64,000 nucleotides of DNA, from positions 1,208,945 to 1,272,944 of the forward strand of contig SCFE01000082.1 in assembly GCA_004352715.1 (NCBI GenBank), given 5' to 3'. The translations under genes were made by a program, and so were the position numbers. Numbering within the stretch: position 1 is the first letter of the stretch; the number at the start of each line of letters is the position of its first letter. This DNA is from Hofstenia miamia (Eukaryota > Xenacoelomorpha > Acoela). Under the pieces are notes generated by a model. The model saw nothing but the letters and a program-made list of their open reading frames with translations, had not been told where the DNA came from and did no database searches. This document shows, in pieces, positions 36,831 to 48,363 of the stretch.

Positions 36831-38502
36831 ATCTATTAAAATTTGCTGTGCCTATTTTACTCTAGAAGTTCTGTTCTGCGGTTCTGCCAAGTGTCATGAG
36901 ATTCACTATGGTCTTGGGACAATCATTTTTGCTAATTTTAGGCAAAATTGAAATGATGCCGTGGAACTACATTTTCCAACAGAGTTTTATCATGAAATGA
37001 GATTTGCTTTGGACTGGGACCAATAAGTGTTGTCAAATAGCCTTAGACCAGCCAATTAGGAATTATATATTTTTCCCAGTAAATTAATGGCTATTTTAGT
37101 TGAATCATGGCCGTGATTATAATACACCGTATAATTTTTCCTTTTCAAATATGATTTCTCTTGAACCTTACAGGTATTACCTTCGTTTACCTCAAACGAA
37201 TGATCTTACATCAGTTATTAAATTCATATTATTTTTGCTTTGAACATTAACATGTATCTGTAAATTCTTTTCATTTCAACAAGAACTTAGTTTCCCGCAA
37301 GAGTTTTGTGTCCTTGTAATTTTTCAAGAAAGCAATAAAATTGTGTACTTTATTTGAAGCCAGTCCTTACAAATTTTCCACAATGGATTTTTCTCAAACG
37401 GTTTCCGCTTACCTCGACCTATAAATTTGTAAGTCAAGGCTACGATGAATGTCTGAACAGAGTGAAGCAGCCTGTATCTAGGCGAATGAAAAGTTTGCAT
37501 TTCGCAGAATCATATAATCATTCTATAAAAAGCGCTCAATCCAGAGAATCAACACTTAATTTTTGACACCATTGAAAGCTTTATAACATTTAATATGATC
37601 CATAATAGTATACAGAGTCAAAAAAAAAAGTTAAAAGAGTGTACAAGACATGCAAACTTTTCAATGTAGACCCATAATATGAGAAAAAAATTTCGAACGA
37701 TTAGTAACGTATGTACGTAATGCATGCTACATTCCTTCACTTTTGCATCATTTGAGCGTTGTATAAGATTTCTAGAATATCAAGGGGTTTATAGGAACTC
37801 AAGCCCAACTTCTAGAGAGTTATTAAAAATTTGGTTTTTTATTTAATTAAGACAAACAAAACAAACCTAGGGTTACACGAAAAAACCCGAATTCCCAAAA
37901 CAAAAGTTTTACATAACAGAAATCAATCAACTCAAGCACACCTGGCAGCGAATTTGTAACTCAAAGTGCCTGTTAACACCACTGGTAGATTTTTTACTAA
38001 AAAATAAAACTGTAAGCAAAGAATAGTTTAAATTTTAAGGTAACGACTACAAAGAGGCTATTAGCGAATGTTATATCACTTTTGTGGACAAAATTAAAAT
38101 CGAAAAATTTCATTCTTTATTGATGAATCTATTTTCTTTTAGTCTGACGTTTACGCTCACGCTATTTCAAATCTGTTTTGACAATATCTTTTGGGTTTAC
38201 AGTGTTAACTATACAGAAATTGTGTTTGTGCCACAAAGAAAAGCACAGATGAATATCATAAATTCAGAAGGTAACCAACGGTGCAAAGTTTTGTTCATAA
38301 AAATGTTCATTCATATAGTAAATGATTCCTCAGTACTTGGGATAGAATGTTGTTCAAACAAATTTACATGCAAGATAAATTACGTAATACAGGAATTGTC
38401 GCTCTTTTTTAATTTCTGATTTCAGTTATACCTTTATTCCAGTATCAATTTATGTTGGTCCTTTGTCCATATTATTTACATCATATTGTGATTAGTGGCA
38501 AC
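36831..38502. other. Non-coding stretch, nothing recognised
   Basis: A 111-codon plus frame at 38084-38419 is the longest here, but it is F/L/I/K-rich without motif or splice support and is not called. Confidence 0.4.
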
Positions 38503-38654
38503 TAGTGGTGTGCGGGACCAGTTTTATTTAGTCCCGATTCCGATGCCGAAAGTTTTACGCTGGCCCCGTTCAGTTCCGCTCCCGCAGATATAATTTTAGT
38601 CACTAATGGATTAACCACAATACAGGAACCAGTTACCGGTCCCGCACACCTCCA
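38503..38654. mobile_element. 152-bp hAT-like MITE
   Basis: Left end tagtggtgtgcgggacc; right end in reverse complement tggaggtgtgcgggacc, 15 of 17 identical. The element is far richer in G and C than its flanks. The 8-bp flanks (gtggcaac, attgaaag) do not match well, so the boundaries or the superfamily are less certain. Confidence 0.55.
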
Positions 38655-39464
38655 ATTGAAAGCCAATTTACCTTAGACAATTCTATTCCTGGAAACCTCT
38701 TTTCCCATAGATTATGGTATTTTCTATTAAAGAACATATAGAGCTATCCCAAGGAGTTGAATTTAAAATTTCTTGTATTTAAGATAAACATTGGATTTTC
38801 GTCTACACTCGCTCATCTTAAAATATTTTACCGGCGTGAAATTTAAACATTGCTGAGGTGTTTGACTAAAGTTATCGATCAAGGTGGAAACTATACTGTT
38901 AATTAATTTTTTCTCGTTTATTAATAATAGATGCGTGCATTAGTCTTTTTCAGGAAATATATAAAAACGAAGGCACTTTTGCTCCAACCCAATAAATAAC
39001 AAATTACTCCTGCAATATTGCAACACAAAATTCTTCTTTTTGCTTCCAATAGCCAATATTTTAAATGCTTATTAACAAGAATTTTAGTTGAAGTTTTCTT
39101 ATTTTAAATTTATTCACAGCTCTTAAGGCAAGACACCGGAAAAACACCCATCGATGTGTGGTTTTTAGCCTAGCTACAATTGAGATTCGACTACCGTTGG
39201 TTGCAAGTTTTTTTTACTTTTCAAGAAATATGTGCCGGTATTTAATGACGAAATTATGAGAAGTCAATGTTTTATTTTGGCTTAGTGATCTAATGGAGGC
39301 CAATTTTAGACATTTATTTAGACATTTAACGCTTAATTTTGCGGGCATGTTTTGCAGATTGTGTTATTAAATATTTCAGAGATTTGTCAACTTCGTGTTG
39401 CATCAACTGTGCTTATCTCTCTGTTTATTAGCGCCTCGCTCTGATAACAGGTCTAAACGCTGTC
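38655..39464. other. Non-coding stretch, nothing recognised
   Basis: AT-rich with no supported element. Confidence 0.4.
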
Positions 39465-39589
39465 ACTCCACCTGCCTGACACGTCACGGCGGGGGTGTAC
39501 GNNNNNNNNNNNNNNNNNNNNNNNNNNNNNNNNNNNNNNNNNNNNNNNNNNNACTCCACCTGCCTGACACGTCACGGCGGGGCTGTACG
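39465..39589. repeat. 37-bp GC-rich unit repeated across a gap
   Basis: The unit from actccacctgcc to tgtacg occurs at 39465-39501 and 39553-39589 with one difference, separated by 51 N (39502-39552). Either a minisatellite collapsed in assembly or the gap edges duplicate each other. The unit contains CACCTG and CACGTCA cores. Confidence 0.8.
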
Positions 39590-40722
39590 AAGGAATACAA
39601 GCCGAGAATACAAGATCCTACACTACTCGAAGGTCTGACAGCCTCACTAGCCAAACATAATGCGTTATTTTGAAACAAGCGTTGATCTTGTGCTACATTG
39701 TGGATTATGCCATATGTGATAATCTCTAAGTTAAACACATCTTTGCAAACAATTATCTCAGAACCATTACTAAGCTCATAATCATTTTACATGATTTGAA
39801 ACAGAGCTCGTCAGATTAAATCTGCTTTATCAAATTCAACGAAATTCGAGTGTTATCTAATCGACTTGAATCGATATGGGCTCTCTCAGACTTTTTCTTG
39901 CACAATGTCGCTTTACTTTTAATAATGTAATGCGCAGACGTAATTCCAATGATGCTCTCTTCATTTTATTAAATAAGTGATGATATATACACTTTTAACA
40001 CGGACACACTTTTCCAGTAATTGATTCAAGATTTCATTGAAAATATTAATCGTATTATAAATATAGGTATAGCAACGTTGAATTACAATACACAACCAAA
40101 AATTGGCAATACTGCTAGAGAATTTCCTCGTTGAGATGTTCACTGGTGGACTCGGCTCCTGAGGGATTTGGGTGATAGTTAGAGTCGATTGCGGTAGTCG
40201 TTAAGATGAAATGCGGTGTTGAAACGATTTTAGGTAGTATCTATATAAGCTAATTTTCAACGCTATTTCTCAATTTCGCATGATTCCGGTCGCCCTTTTC
40301 CTATTAAATATATATGTATTTTGTAGTTCTTACGCCAATTTATAGGGAATGCTTCTAAGGAGTATTTAATTATGAATTGAAAAACATTTTTGAGTGTTTC
40401 TCATCGACAGCTTGTTTAAACCGACCCAAGATGTACAATTATCATTTGTTTTTTCTCAAGAAACCTAAGCGATTTTCTTGTGTGTATATCATGCAACAGT
40501 GAGACGTCTAGAGGCTTACCACCAAAAATTCAAACTGTGCTTCAGTGAAAAATCATTTCATACAATGTAAATTTTAATTATTTGGCTATGCAAATAGTCG
40601 CTGTACTTGAGCATTCCAAAATTGACAGTCTGGTTAAGTTGAGGTTAATATTCACCTGCGCATTACCCACTTGTTTACATTCGCTAGTCAAAATCGCACC
40701 AATGTCCACTCTTATTGATTAC

Positions 40723-40725
<3 letters not shown>
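39590..40725. other. Non-coding stretch, nothing recognised
   Basis: No supported frame or transposon end before the AAT microsatellite. Confidence 0.4.
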
Positions 40726-40758
<33 letters not shown>

Positions 40759-40760
40759 TA
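40726..40760. repeat. (AAT)n microsatellite at the 5' junction of the retrotransposon
   Basis: About 35 bp of ATA/TAA repeats directly precede the retrotransposon frame. The same repeat lies at its 3' end, as expected for an element that targets such sequence. Confidence 0.9.
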
Positions 40761-42359
40761 TTCCAGGGAGACAGCTTAGCGCCACTACTGTTTGTAGTTA
40801 GCTTGATACCTATCACAGAAAAGTTAAAGGAGACAGGCATAGGGTATAAGATGGAGAAGAATGGTAGAGCAGTGAGTCACCTGTGGTACATGGACGACCT
40901 GAAGATGTACGCTAGTTCAAGGAAGATGTTGCAGAAGCAAGTGGAGACATTGGAGAAGGCAAGCAGAGATTCAGGGTTGGAGTTTGGATTAGGAAAGTGT
41001 GCAGCAGTGACAATGACTAGAGGCAAGTGTGTGGACGGGGAGGGTTTGAGGACAAGCAGTGGGGATAAGATTGAGGCAGTAAAGGAGGGGTACAAGTACT
41101 TAGGAGTAATAGAGAAGGACAGAACAGATCACATGGAAATGAAGATGAGGCTAAGGAAAGAGTACAAGAGGAGAGTAAGGAAGGTACTACAGAAGTCAGC
41201 ATTGAATGGGCAGAACAGCATAAAGGCAATTAATACGTGGGCAATACCAGTGTTGAGATATTCGGCAGGAATAGTTAGGTGGAATAAGAATGAACTGAGG
41301 GAATTAGACAGGGAGACAAGGAAGATACTAGCAGCAGAGAGAGCATTCAACCTCAATGGAGATGTAGATAGGCTGTACATGACAAGGCATAAGGGAGGTA
41401 AAGGGCTGCTAAGTGTGGAGGAGACTGTAGAAGCAGAAGCACTAGGGCTAAATGAATATGTAGAAGAGCACCCTAGAGGATCCCTACTTGAGGTCACTAA
41501 GGAGTTAAAGAAGATAAGAACTGAGAGTGAAGGAAAGAAGATATACCAGAGTAGGATGGAATCAGAGAGGCAAACAAGGTATAGGCAGAAGGCAATGCAT
41601 GGAGAATACTGGAGGAACACAGAAAAGTGTGATAGAGAAGAGAGCAACAAGTGGTTAAAGAAGGCAGGACTGAAGAGAGAAACAGAAGCACTGATAATGG
41701 CAGCACAGGAGCAAGCAATAAGAACAAACTGGGTGAAGAAGCATATAGACAGAAGAGTAGAAGTAAGTGATAAGTGTAGGCTGTGTAAGAAAGAGGCGGA
41801 GACAGTAGATCATCTGATAGCAGGGTGTGAGAAGTTGGCACAGAATGAGTATAAGTTCAGGCATGACAAGGTGGGAAGAATGGTACACTGGAGTTTGAGC
41901 AGGCAGCATGGGTTAGAAGCAGGAGACAAGTGGTATGAGCACAAGCCACAGGGCGTCATAGAAAATGAGAAGGTTAAGATACTGTGGGATTTCAGCATAC
42001 AGACGAGCAAAGTGATAGAAGCACGGAGGCCAGACATAGTAGTGGTAGACAAAGAGAAAAGATTAGGAACAGTGATAGACATAGCAGTACCAAAGGACAG
42101 AAATGTAGAAAGCAAGGAGAAAGAGAAGATAGACAAGTACAGAGAGTTAGCAGAGGAAATAGAAAGGCTGTGGAAGTTAAAGAAAGTTGAAGTAGTCCCG
42201 GTAGTTGTAGGAGCACTAGGAGCAGTGAGTAAGAAGCATAAGAGATACTTGGAGGAGTTGGGAGTACCAAAGTGGGGAGGAGCAGTAGCACAGAAGGCAG
42301 CATTGTTAGGAACAGCTAGAGTCCTGAGGAAAGCTCTCAGACTCCCTGGGAACTGGTGA
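40761..42359 (+). CDS. Retrotransposon polyprotein, 3' part: RT palm, CCHC knuckle, PD-(D/E)XK-like endonuclease
   Basis: The longest clean frame in the window: 532 codons from TTC 40761 to TGA 42357-42359, with no internal stop. Counting from the TTG at 40803 as residue 1, YMDD (residues 29-32) is the RT catalytic motif; QGDSLAPLLF just upstream is the preceding palm motif. A CCHC knuckle, C-X2-C-X8-H-X4-C, starts at residue 325. The restriction-like endonuclease core is RPDIVVVD with PD at 410-411, then 14 residues, then D426, matching the (K/R)PD-X12-14-D pattern of R2-class enzymes. The protein would nick target DNA and prime reverse transcription of its own RNA in the nucleus. There is no start codon of its own, since the 5' half including the RT fingers is missing, so the copy cannot be autonomous. 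The coding strand is strikingly purine-rich. The intact frame suggests a young insertion. Confidence 0.85.
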   Translation, partial: FQGDSLAPLLFVVSLIPITEKLKETGIGYKMEKNGRAVSHLWYMDDLKMYASSRKMLQKQVETLEKASRDSGLEFGLGKCAAVTMTRGKCVDGEGLRTSSGDKIEAVKEGYKYLGVIEKDRTDHMEMKMRLRKEYKRRVRKVLQKSALNGQNSIKAINTWAIPVLRYSAGIVRWNKNELRELDRETRKILAAERAFNLNGDVDRLYMTRHKGGKGLLSVEETVEAEALGLNEYVEEHPRGSLLEVTKELKKIRTESEGKKIYQSRMESERQTRYRQKAMHGEYWRNTEKCDREESNKWLKKAGLKRETEALIMAAQEQAIRTNWVKKHIDRRVEVSDKCRLCKKEAETVDHLIAGCEKLAQNEYKFRHDKVGRMVHWSLSRQHGLEAGDKWYEHKPQGVIENEKVKILWDFSIQTSKVIEARRPDIVVVDKEKRLGTVIDIAVPKDRNVESKEKEKIDKYRELAEEIERLWKLKKVEVVPVVVGALGAVSKKHKRYLEELGVPKWGGAVAQKAALLGTARVLRKALRLPGNW

Positions 42360-42405
42360 GTTCCCCGAGCTGAGAGGGATACCAGCATGAAGCTGTGAGA
42401 AGTAA

Positions 42406-42406
<1 letters not shown>
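40761..42406 (+). mobile_element. Non-LTR retrotransposon, restriction-like-endonuclease type, 5'-truncated
   Basis: The insertion starts in the reverse transcriptase palm (QGDSLAPLLF, from 40764) and ends with a short 3' UTR (42360-42406) running into (AAT)n. The 5' part of the element is absent, which is normal for target-primed reverse transcription that stops early. Endonuclease type, YMDD-LK motif and (TAA)-repeat context resemble the R4/Dong and HERO-like groups. Dong of silkworm is known to sit in TAA repeats. Clade assignment is inference. Confidence 0.85.
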
Positions 42407-42496
<90 letters not shown>

Positions 42497-42526
42497 AACA
42501 ATAACAACAATAACAATAACAACAAC
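42407..42526. repeat. (AAT)n then (AAC)n microsatellite between two retrotransposon copies
   Basis: About 57 bp of AAT units changes at about 42464 into AAC units with a few AAT interruptions, ending at 42526 where the second copy starts. Confidence 0.95.
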
Positions 42527-43085
42527 GAGAAGGAAAGACAGCATACCAGAGTAGGATGGAATTAGAGAGACAAACAAGGTATGAACTGAAAGTGATGCAT
42601 GGAGAATACTGGAGGAACGCAGACAAGTGTGACAGAGAAGAAAGCAACAAGTGGTTAAAGAAGGCAGGACTGAAGAGAGAAACAGAAGCACTGATAATGG
42701 CAGCACAGGAGCAAGCAATAAGAACAAACTGGGTGAAGAATCATATAGATAGAAGAGTCGAAGTAAGTGATAAGTGTAGCCTATGTAAGAAGAGTGTGAG
42801 ACAGTAGATCATCTGATAGCAGGGTGTGAGAAGTTGGCGCAGAATAAGTTCAGACATGACAAGGTGGGAAGAATAGTACATTGGAGTTTGAGCAGGCAGC
42901 ATGGGTTAGAAGCAGGAGACAAGTGGTATGAGCACAAGCCGCAGGGCGTCATAGAAAATGAGAAGGTTAAGATACTGTGGGACTTCAACATACAGACGAG
43001 CAAGGTGATAGTAGCACCAGAAGGTGGGAACTGGTGAGTTCTCCGAGCTGAGAGGGATACCAGCATGAAGCTGTGAGAAGAAATG
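42527..43085 (+). pseudogene. Second truncated copy of the same retrotransposon, endonuclease deleted
   Basis: The copy corresponds to 41527 onward of the first copy, with high identity. A one-base loss in the CCHC region breaks the frame (stop near 42805). A deletion of about 320 bp, equivalent to 42025-42347, removes the whole PD...D endonuclease core. It ends with the same 3' sequence (gagagggataccagcatg, gctgtgagaag) followed by (AAT)n, so the 3' terminus is authentic. It encodes no functional protein. Confidence 0.85.
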
Positions 43086-43104
43086 AAATAATAATAATAA
43101 TAAA
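43086..43104. repeat. (AAT)n tail of the second retrotransposon copy
   Basis: About 19 bp of AAT repeat directly after the 3' terminus. Confidence 0.85.
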
Positions 43105-44399
43105 TTACTTTATTCTTCCATTTTTTATGAGTATACATATAGTTCACAATAATTTGAGGTATCTAGATCATATTTGTCATTGAGAATTTTAGTAAAAAAT
43201 TTAATGATATTAATAAATCTTCGTAGTTCTTCATCGAAGCAATCAATTTAATTAAATTTTTCCGAATATGACAACTATGTTCAAAATTCAGATAAACATG
43301 ATTCATGAACGCGTTTCGAAAAAGTCTTCTTGAACATTTAACTACATTTTTAGGTAGTTCTTAATGCACGACATGTGTAAAGATTTCAAAATGTAAAGTA
43401 CTATGTGGATCCATGTAGATTCTCTTTTGGGTGCTTGTTTTTATACTTTTTGTAGTTTTGACCCAAATAACAATGCATATCTGCTAGATCTTCTTTTACA
43501 CCCCTAAGCTCCCCTTTGGAGAAGGGGCACTTGGTGACAAGGAGTACAAATATGCCTTAAGCAATTGTTCACGGTGTTTCGGCTGTAGTGTCAAAATGCT
43601 TTTTTACATTTTACATTTTTTAGAAGTACACTGTACGCCATTGTAACACCGCAAGCCTAAAAATAGGAAACAATTCGTTCAAACAATTTTTGCAAAAATT
43701 GCTTGCTTGAGCGCGTTGTACGCTGTGAGCATATCTGGAGTTGTACTTGTAACACTCCATTTTGAGAATCTCCATTTTGCTCCCACCAATTTTTTTGCAT
43801 ATTTGCTACCTCAGATAGAATTATTTTTTTCAGCATTTCCAGATCTCACTTTCCATTTACTTCAACAACAATGTGATCCGTGTACTCAAAAGAATGCAGT
43901 CAATTTCGGAGATAAAATTCAATGATTCTTACTGTGATTATTTTTTTAAGTTGAAAATGTAAATGTATCCAAAAAATCTCAATATTTTTAAATGGTTAAG
44001 TCACTTTGGGCCACCCTGAATAATATTTAGTATTTCTTGTTATTACCGTTTTACACCCAACCTTGCAGTGCAGTATAGATGAACTGCTGCATGTAGGAGC
44101 TATTGAATTCCCGTAGCAGTACAGTGTTTTCGATCATCAATCATATAAATTTTTCATGATTTCATAAACATATCAACTAAACTATATTTAACAATAATAA
44201 AATATGCTTGCATTCTGTAGAACTCCACACGGACTGTTTTTTTGTATGCCGTGTATACTGATGTAAAACACTGTTATCATGTCCAGTCAGTTGAGTATGA
44301 ATTTTGGCTTTGCTGCTATTAAGACTAAATAGACCCTGCAATCGCAACATTTGTCCCTTATTATTGTGCAATCGTTTGCTTTCCGCAATTTAATACTTC
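43105..44399. other. Non-coding stretch, nothing recognised
   Basis: A 72-codon plus frame (43707-43925) has no motif. No other feature is supported. Confidence 0.4.
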
Positions 44400-44407
44400 C
44401 GCCAAGG

Positions 44408-44826
44408 CAGGGCGCGCTTAGGATTTTTAAAATGGGGGATGCTGACACCCATTTTCACAGAAAAAAATTGCAAAAAAGTTTTTTTGAACAAAAGTAAGTC
44501 TACACAAAATTTAATCGTCTGTTTTTTTAGTTGCAAATTTATTGCTAACATCTTCAATTAAAGTGAAAAATTTTTAATTTTGAGGAAAAGAGAAAATTTT
44601 TTTAAGTGTTCACAGCTGACGCCAAAAGGGGGGGGGCGGTCGCCTCCCCTGCCCCCCCCNNNNNNNNNNNNNNNNNNNNNNNNNNNNNNNNNNNNNNNNN
44701 NNNNNNNNNNNNNNNNNNNNNNNNNNNNNNNNNNNNNNNNNNNNNNNNNNNNNNNNNNNNNNNNNNNNNNNNNNNNNNNNNNNNNNNNNNNNNNNNNNNN
44801 NCCCCCCCCCCCTAAACACGCCACTG
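44408..44826. mobile_element. hAT-type non-autonomous element with 8-bp target duplication and gap
   Basis: The left end reads CAGGGCGCGCTTAGG and the right end in reverse complement CAGTGGCGTGTTTAGG; they align with one 1-base indel and two substitutions. Flanks are cgccaagg (44400-44407) and caccaagg (44827-44834), 7 of 8 identical. The interior carries G- and C-homopolymer runs that bracket a 142-N gap (44660-44801), probably where sequencing failed. No coding frame is visible outside the gap. Confidence 0.75.
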
Positions 44827-44834
44827 CACCAAGG

Positions 44835-47800
44835 AAGCTATGTTTTTTATATGTCCGATTTAACCATAACTTGCAAGTTAATGCCCGATTTTGTTAAAAA
44901 ATTTAATTTTTATTTCCTATTATTTCCCATGACTATTTATTAATCTGCTTAGCTATGCTAGAAGGGTGCGCCGATGCGGTACCGTTTCGATTTGCTCTTG
45001 TTTATAAATTGAATTAGGCAAACGAATATTTGTAAAGCATTCTCTAACGTTCTACGCTGTCGATCGATTAATTTGGCCATTAAGTTTCAAGTGCTCAAAC
45101 TGCATCTTTCAATTTAGGCTTTGACGTGTTAATTACTCGCAAGTGACTTGTGAGATGTTGAGAGGTTGAACAGTTGGTGCGTAGAAGTGCCTATTACCAC
45201 AATGCTCGTTTGCTACTGACTAAATTGGGTGTCAGTACTCACCATTGCGTTTGTGTTGAAGAACACTGTCATTGCGAGTCAAACTGTGCTCGATTTTAAA
45301 ATACTTGACATGGAATTTGACTTCAGTTTTAGGAAGTGCATCTAATTCCAAGGCATACAAAATTGAGATTATAGATATGTTTGACTATTGGTTAACATTT
45401 AATAAGGTCATTCTTATAATTTTTGGCAAATAAAGATTTAATTCTAACCACGAGGCTTTAAGGGTGTGGATTATTATATTTATATACATGTTATAATAAG
45501 GGCAATCAGTGTTTGTACCCAACATAATTACAAGATGAATATGTGATATGATTAAAAATTGATACTAGCCAAAACAAATTGGAAATAATTGATTCTGTTG
45601 CAGAAGGAAAATGCATTGGGATGTGTTCTTGAGGTCAGGCAAATCTCATAATTTTATGCCATCCACATTATACCTTTGACCTAAAATTATTAATAAATGC
45701 TGACAATAATGTTGTCTGAATGAATTATATGGTAACCCTAAACCTAAACGTTGAAATTGCAAAATTTGTTAAGAACAAAATTTATGGTATTAGAAAAATT
45801 TGGGCGTGTTTGATTTTGTACGAATTAAGTAATGGGAAGTTAATATTGCAGTTTCCATACCACTATTTTTAAGGTTATCCCATGACTGATTTGTTGTTGC
45901 TGCAAGAAGTGCTCGTTTCTATTTCTCAACCGATTCGCTATTTTAACAAATGTTGCAATATGTTCAGGATTGCCTGGAGAAACATTCGCTGTTTAGCACA
46001 TTGAGTGCCATGTGATTCATATACTCATCACACACATACGCGAAAAATTTTTGTGTGATGCCTATATGAATCGCTATTTTGCGTTACCACTTGATAACCT
46101 TATGAAGGGGAGTTTAATAACTTTAAGTTTGATAGGATAAGTCGATTCCTGACTTACCTTTGCTGTACGCAACAAATCGCAATCAGCGAGACACTCAATG
46201 TGTTATGGTCCAAAGGCAGCCTGTTAAATATGTAGGACGATTCAGGCAGAATTTGAAATATTGTGTTTGTATCTAAAATTGCGCATTAAACTTAATTGAT
46301 AGATGAGAACCTTTGGAACGATACTATTATTTATTTGGGTTAACTGCCAATGTTAAAGAATTACCTCAAAGTTTCCATTTCAGCCCAGGAGATTGTTTTT
46401 GTTCGTTAGCACCACTATCAAATTTGATTTCAGATTGATCTATGAAAATTTCAATTCGTTATAATTACTTTTCAATTATTATCTATTATTTTTATTAGTT
46501 TGTTTAATGTCGGAAGTATACAGTCTCTGATTGCTAGTGCAAAATAATTTGTAAAATTGGACTCTAAAAATGCGTTCTTATGGGCATCTATTGATTTCTC
46601 GATTGTCGAGAGTGCTTGAAACAGTAATGACACGAAAACATCTTGTCCTAATGAATAGAGAGTGACTTTTAAACCTCTGGTTTATGTGAAACATTGAGGT
46701 ATAATAACTCAATTACTGAAATTGTACATGTAATTAGATTTGATGTAATCAAATTTGAATGTGTAGAGTAATCTTTATAAAACAACTCAATTAAGAAACA
46801 TCGGTATCACATCGATTGCCATTGTTATTTCAAAAGTAGACAAGGGGTGGGTAATGTGCGAATAAAATGTTTACCTTGATGTACACAGAATAATAATTTA
46901 GTTCTGTTAAAGCTCAGCAACTATTGTTTGTTTCACGAATTTCTTAAAATTTGCATTATTTTGAGGGGTTTCTATGTATATTTGAATATTGCATTAATTT
47001 TTGAAAAAGGCTTCTGTGGATTGGGTGACGATCAAAGCGGTAGTGAATGTGGAGGCCTGAGCTCTGTACGAATTAGAATATTGTTGTGACTATGTAGAAT
47101 GAAGTATCTTTGTTAGGATATTAAATTTTGAAGACATTACCACCCTTGGATTATATTTTGGCGGAAGGAACATGGAAGTCGGTTTTAGTAGGATGATCGT
47201 TACCCATGCGATTTTTGAGTCTGTAATTGAATATTTCAAACATGGCACTGGGACCATTATTGAACAAACTATGATCACAATTTTCTGATTCTTAAGAATA
47301 TTTTTTTAGGTTTATGCAGTTGAGTCATGGGGCCAGAAATTTTATTGGGACATAATGCGACTGGCACCAATCATTTCTGGTTCCGCAGATCCCTAGGAGT
47401 CCCATTTAAGATTAACTGGTAGTTTCAATTTTTTTAGTTTTTTAATCTTAGTTTTTCAATTGAAAAAAAAGCTGTAGGAAAATCAATGAAGCATAAATGG
47501 AAACTAGGTCGAGGTATGATTATAAGCTAGGTCAATATCCGTTAACTTCCATCACTGATCTTGTCGTCTGTTTCATCCCACAACATTTACCAACTTTGAA
47601 TTTGTAATTCTTATCAAAGACACAATTTATCTAAGTTCACCCTAAATATATATTTTTATTTCGACATAACTTTACACGCCTCTTTATTGAGGTGTATGAT
47701 TAAAATTGTGCAATAGATTGATGAAAATCTTTGATATGAATAATTGCCACGGCCACGTACGATTTGACAATAGCGTTCATGAATATTTTAAACACGGTGG

Positions 47801-48265
47801 CATCTGTCATTCGATTAGTAACGACTGCTAAACACAAACTTGGCGCCTCTCCCCCTTACTAATGCCAATCATCGATTGAAGGAATCTGACGAGCTCAGTG
47901 CATGCGTTCCCCAACTTCCTACTCGATTCTCAAATTACGTTGCGTTTTTCTCACTTGCGACTTAACAATTGCCTCTTTCTTTTTTAATTCGCCGTTTGAC
48001 CTCACACCACATTTAATTAACTTACTGACCTTATTTTCATCGCATTGCTCTTTATTTACAAGAATAAGCCTTCAGACACATTTAAAGTCTTATCAAATTA
48101 GTCTTGTCTTGCTTTCACGCGTGTAAATTGCTCATTTACCAATCACAATTGGTGTTTACAGTTGACCAATAATCGTAACGAATTTTGAAAAGGTTTTTGA
48201 CACTCTTATTAAAATATTAAATATTGTATTTTATAATCATATTTTCGGTTGTGCTTTCTTCTCTG
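44835..48265. other. Non-coding stretch, no gene recognised
   Basis: 47325-47400 holds a loose inverted pair (gccagaaat / atttctggt). 47740-48180 has balanced composition and could be a conserved block. No frame is supported. Confidence 0.4.
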
Positions 48266-48289
48266 GAGACTAATAGAATATTATATATA

Positions 48290-48339
<50 letters not shown>

Positions 48340-48363
48340 TATATATAATATTCTATTAGTCTC
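48266..48363. repeat. 98-bp perfect palindrome around (TA)n, abutting a gap
   Basis: gagactaatagaatattata at 48266 and its exact reverse complement ending at 48363 flank a TA core, and the right arm stops at the first N of a 100-N gap (48364-48463). More TA repeat follows the gap. The right arm may be a fold-back artefact of assembly rather than real genomic sequence. Confidence 0.9.

Noticed and set aside
37201-37215. 14-mer gatcttacatcagt shared with 1127-1140
   Set aside because: A single 14-mer shared between two places is expected by chance in 64 kb of AT-rich sequence, and the flanks do not align.
38084-38419. 111-codon plus frame
   Set aside because: Composition follows AT-rich background and no start context, domain or splice signal supports it.
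41017-42727. Long minus-strand frames rich in leucine, serine and cysteine opposite the retrotransposon
   Set aside because: They are antisense by-products of a purine-rich coding strand and of the AAT/AAC repeats; the plus frame carries all recognisable motifs.
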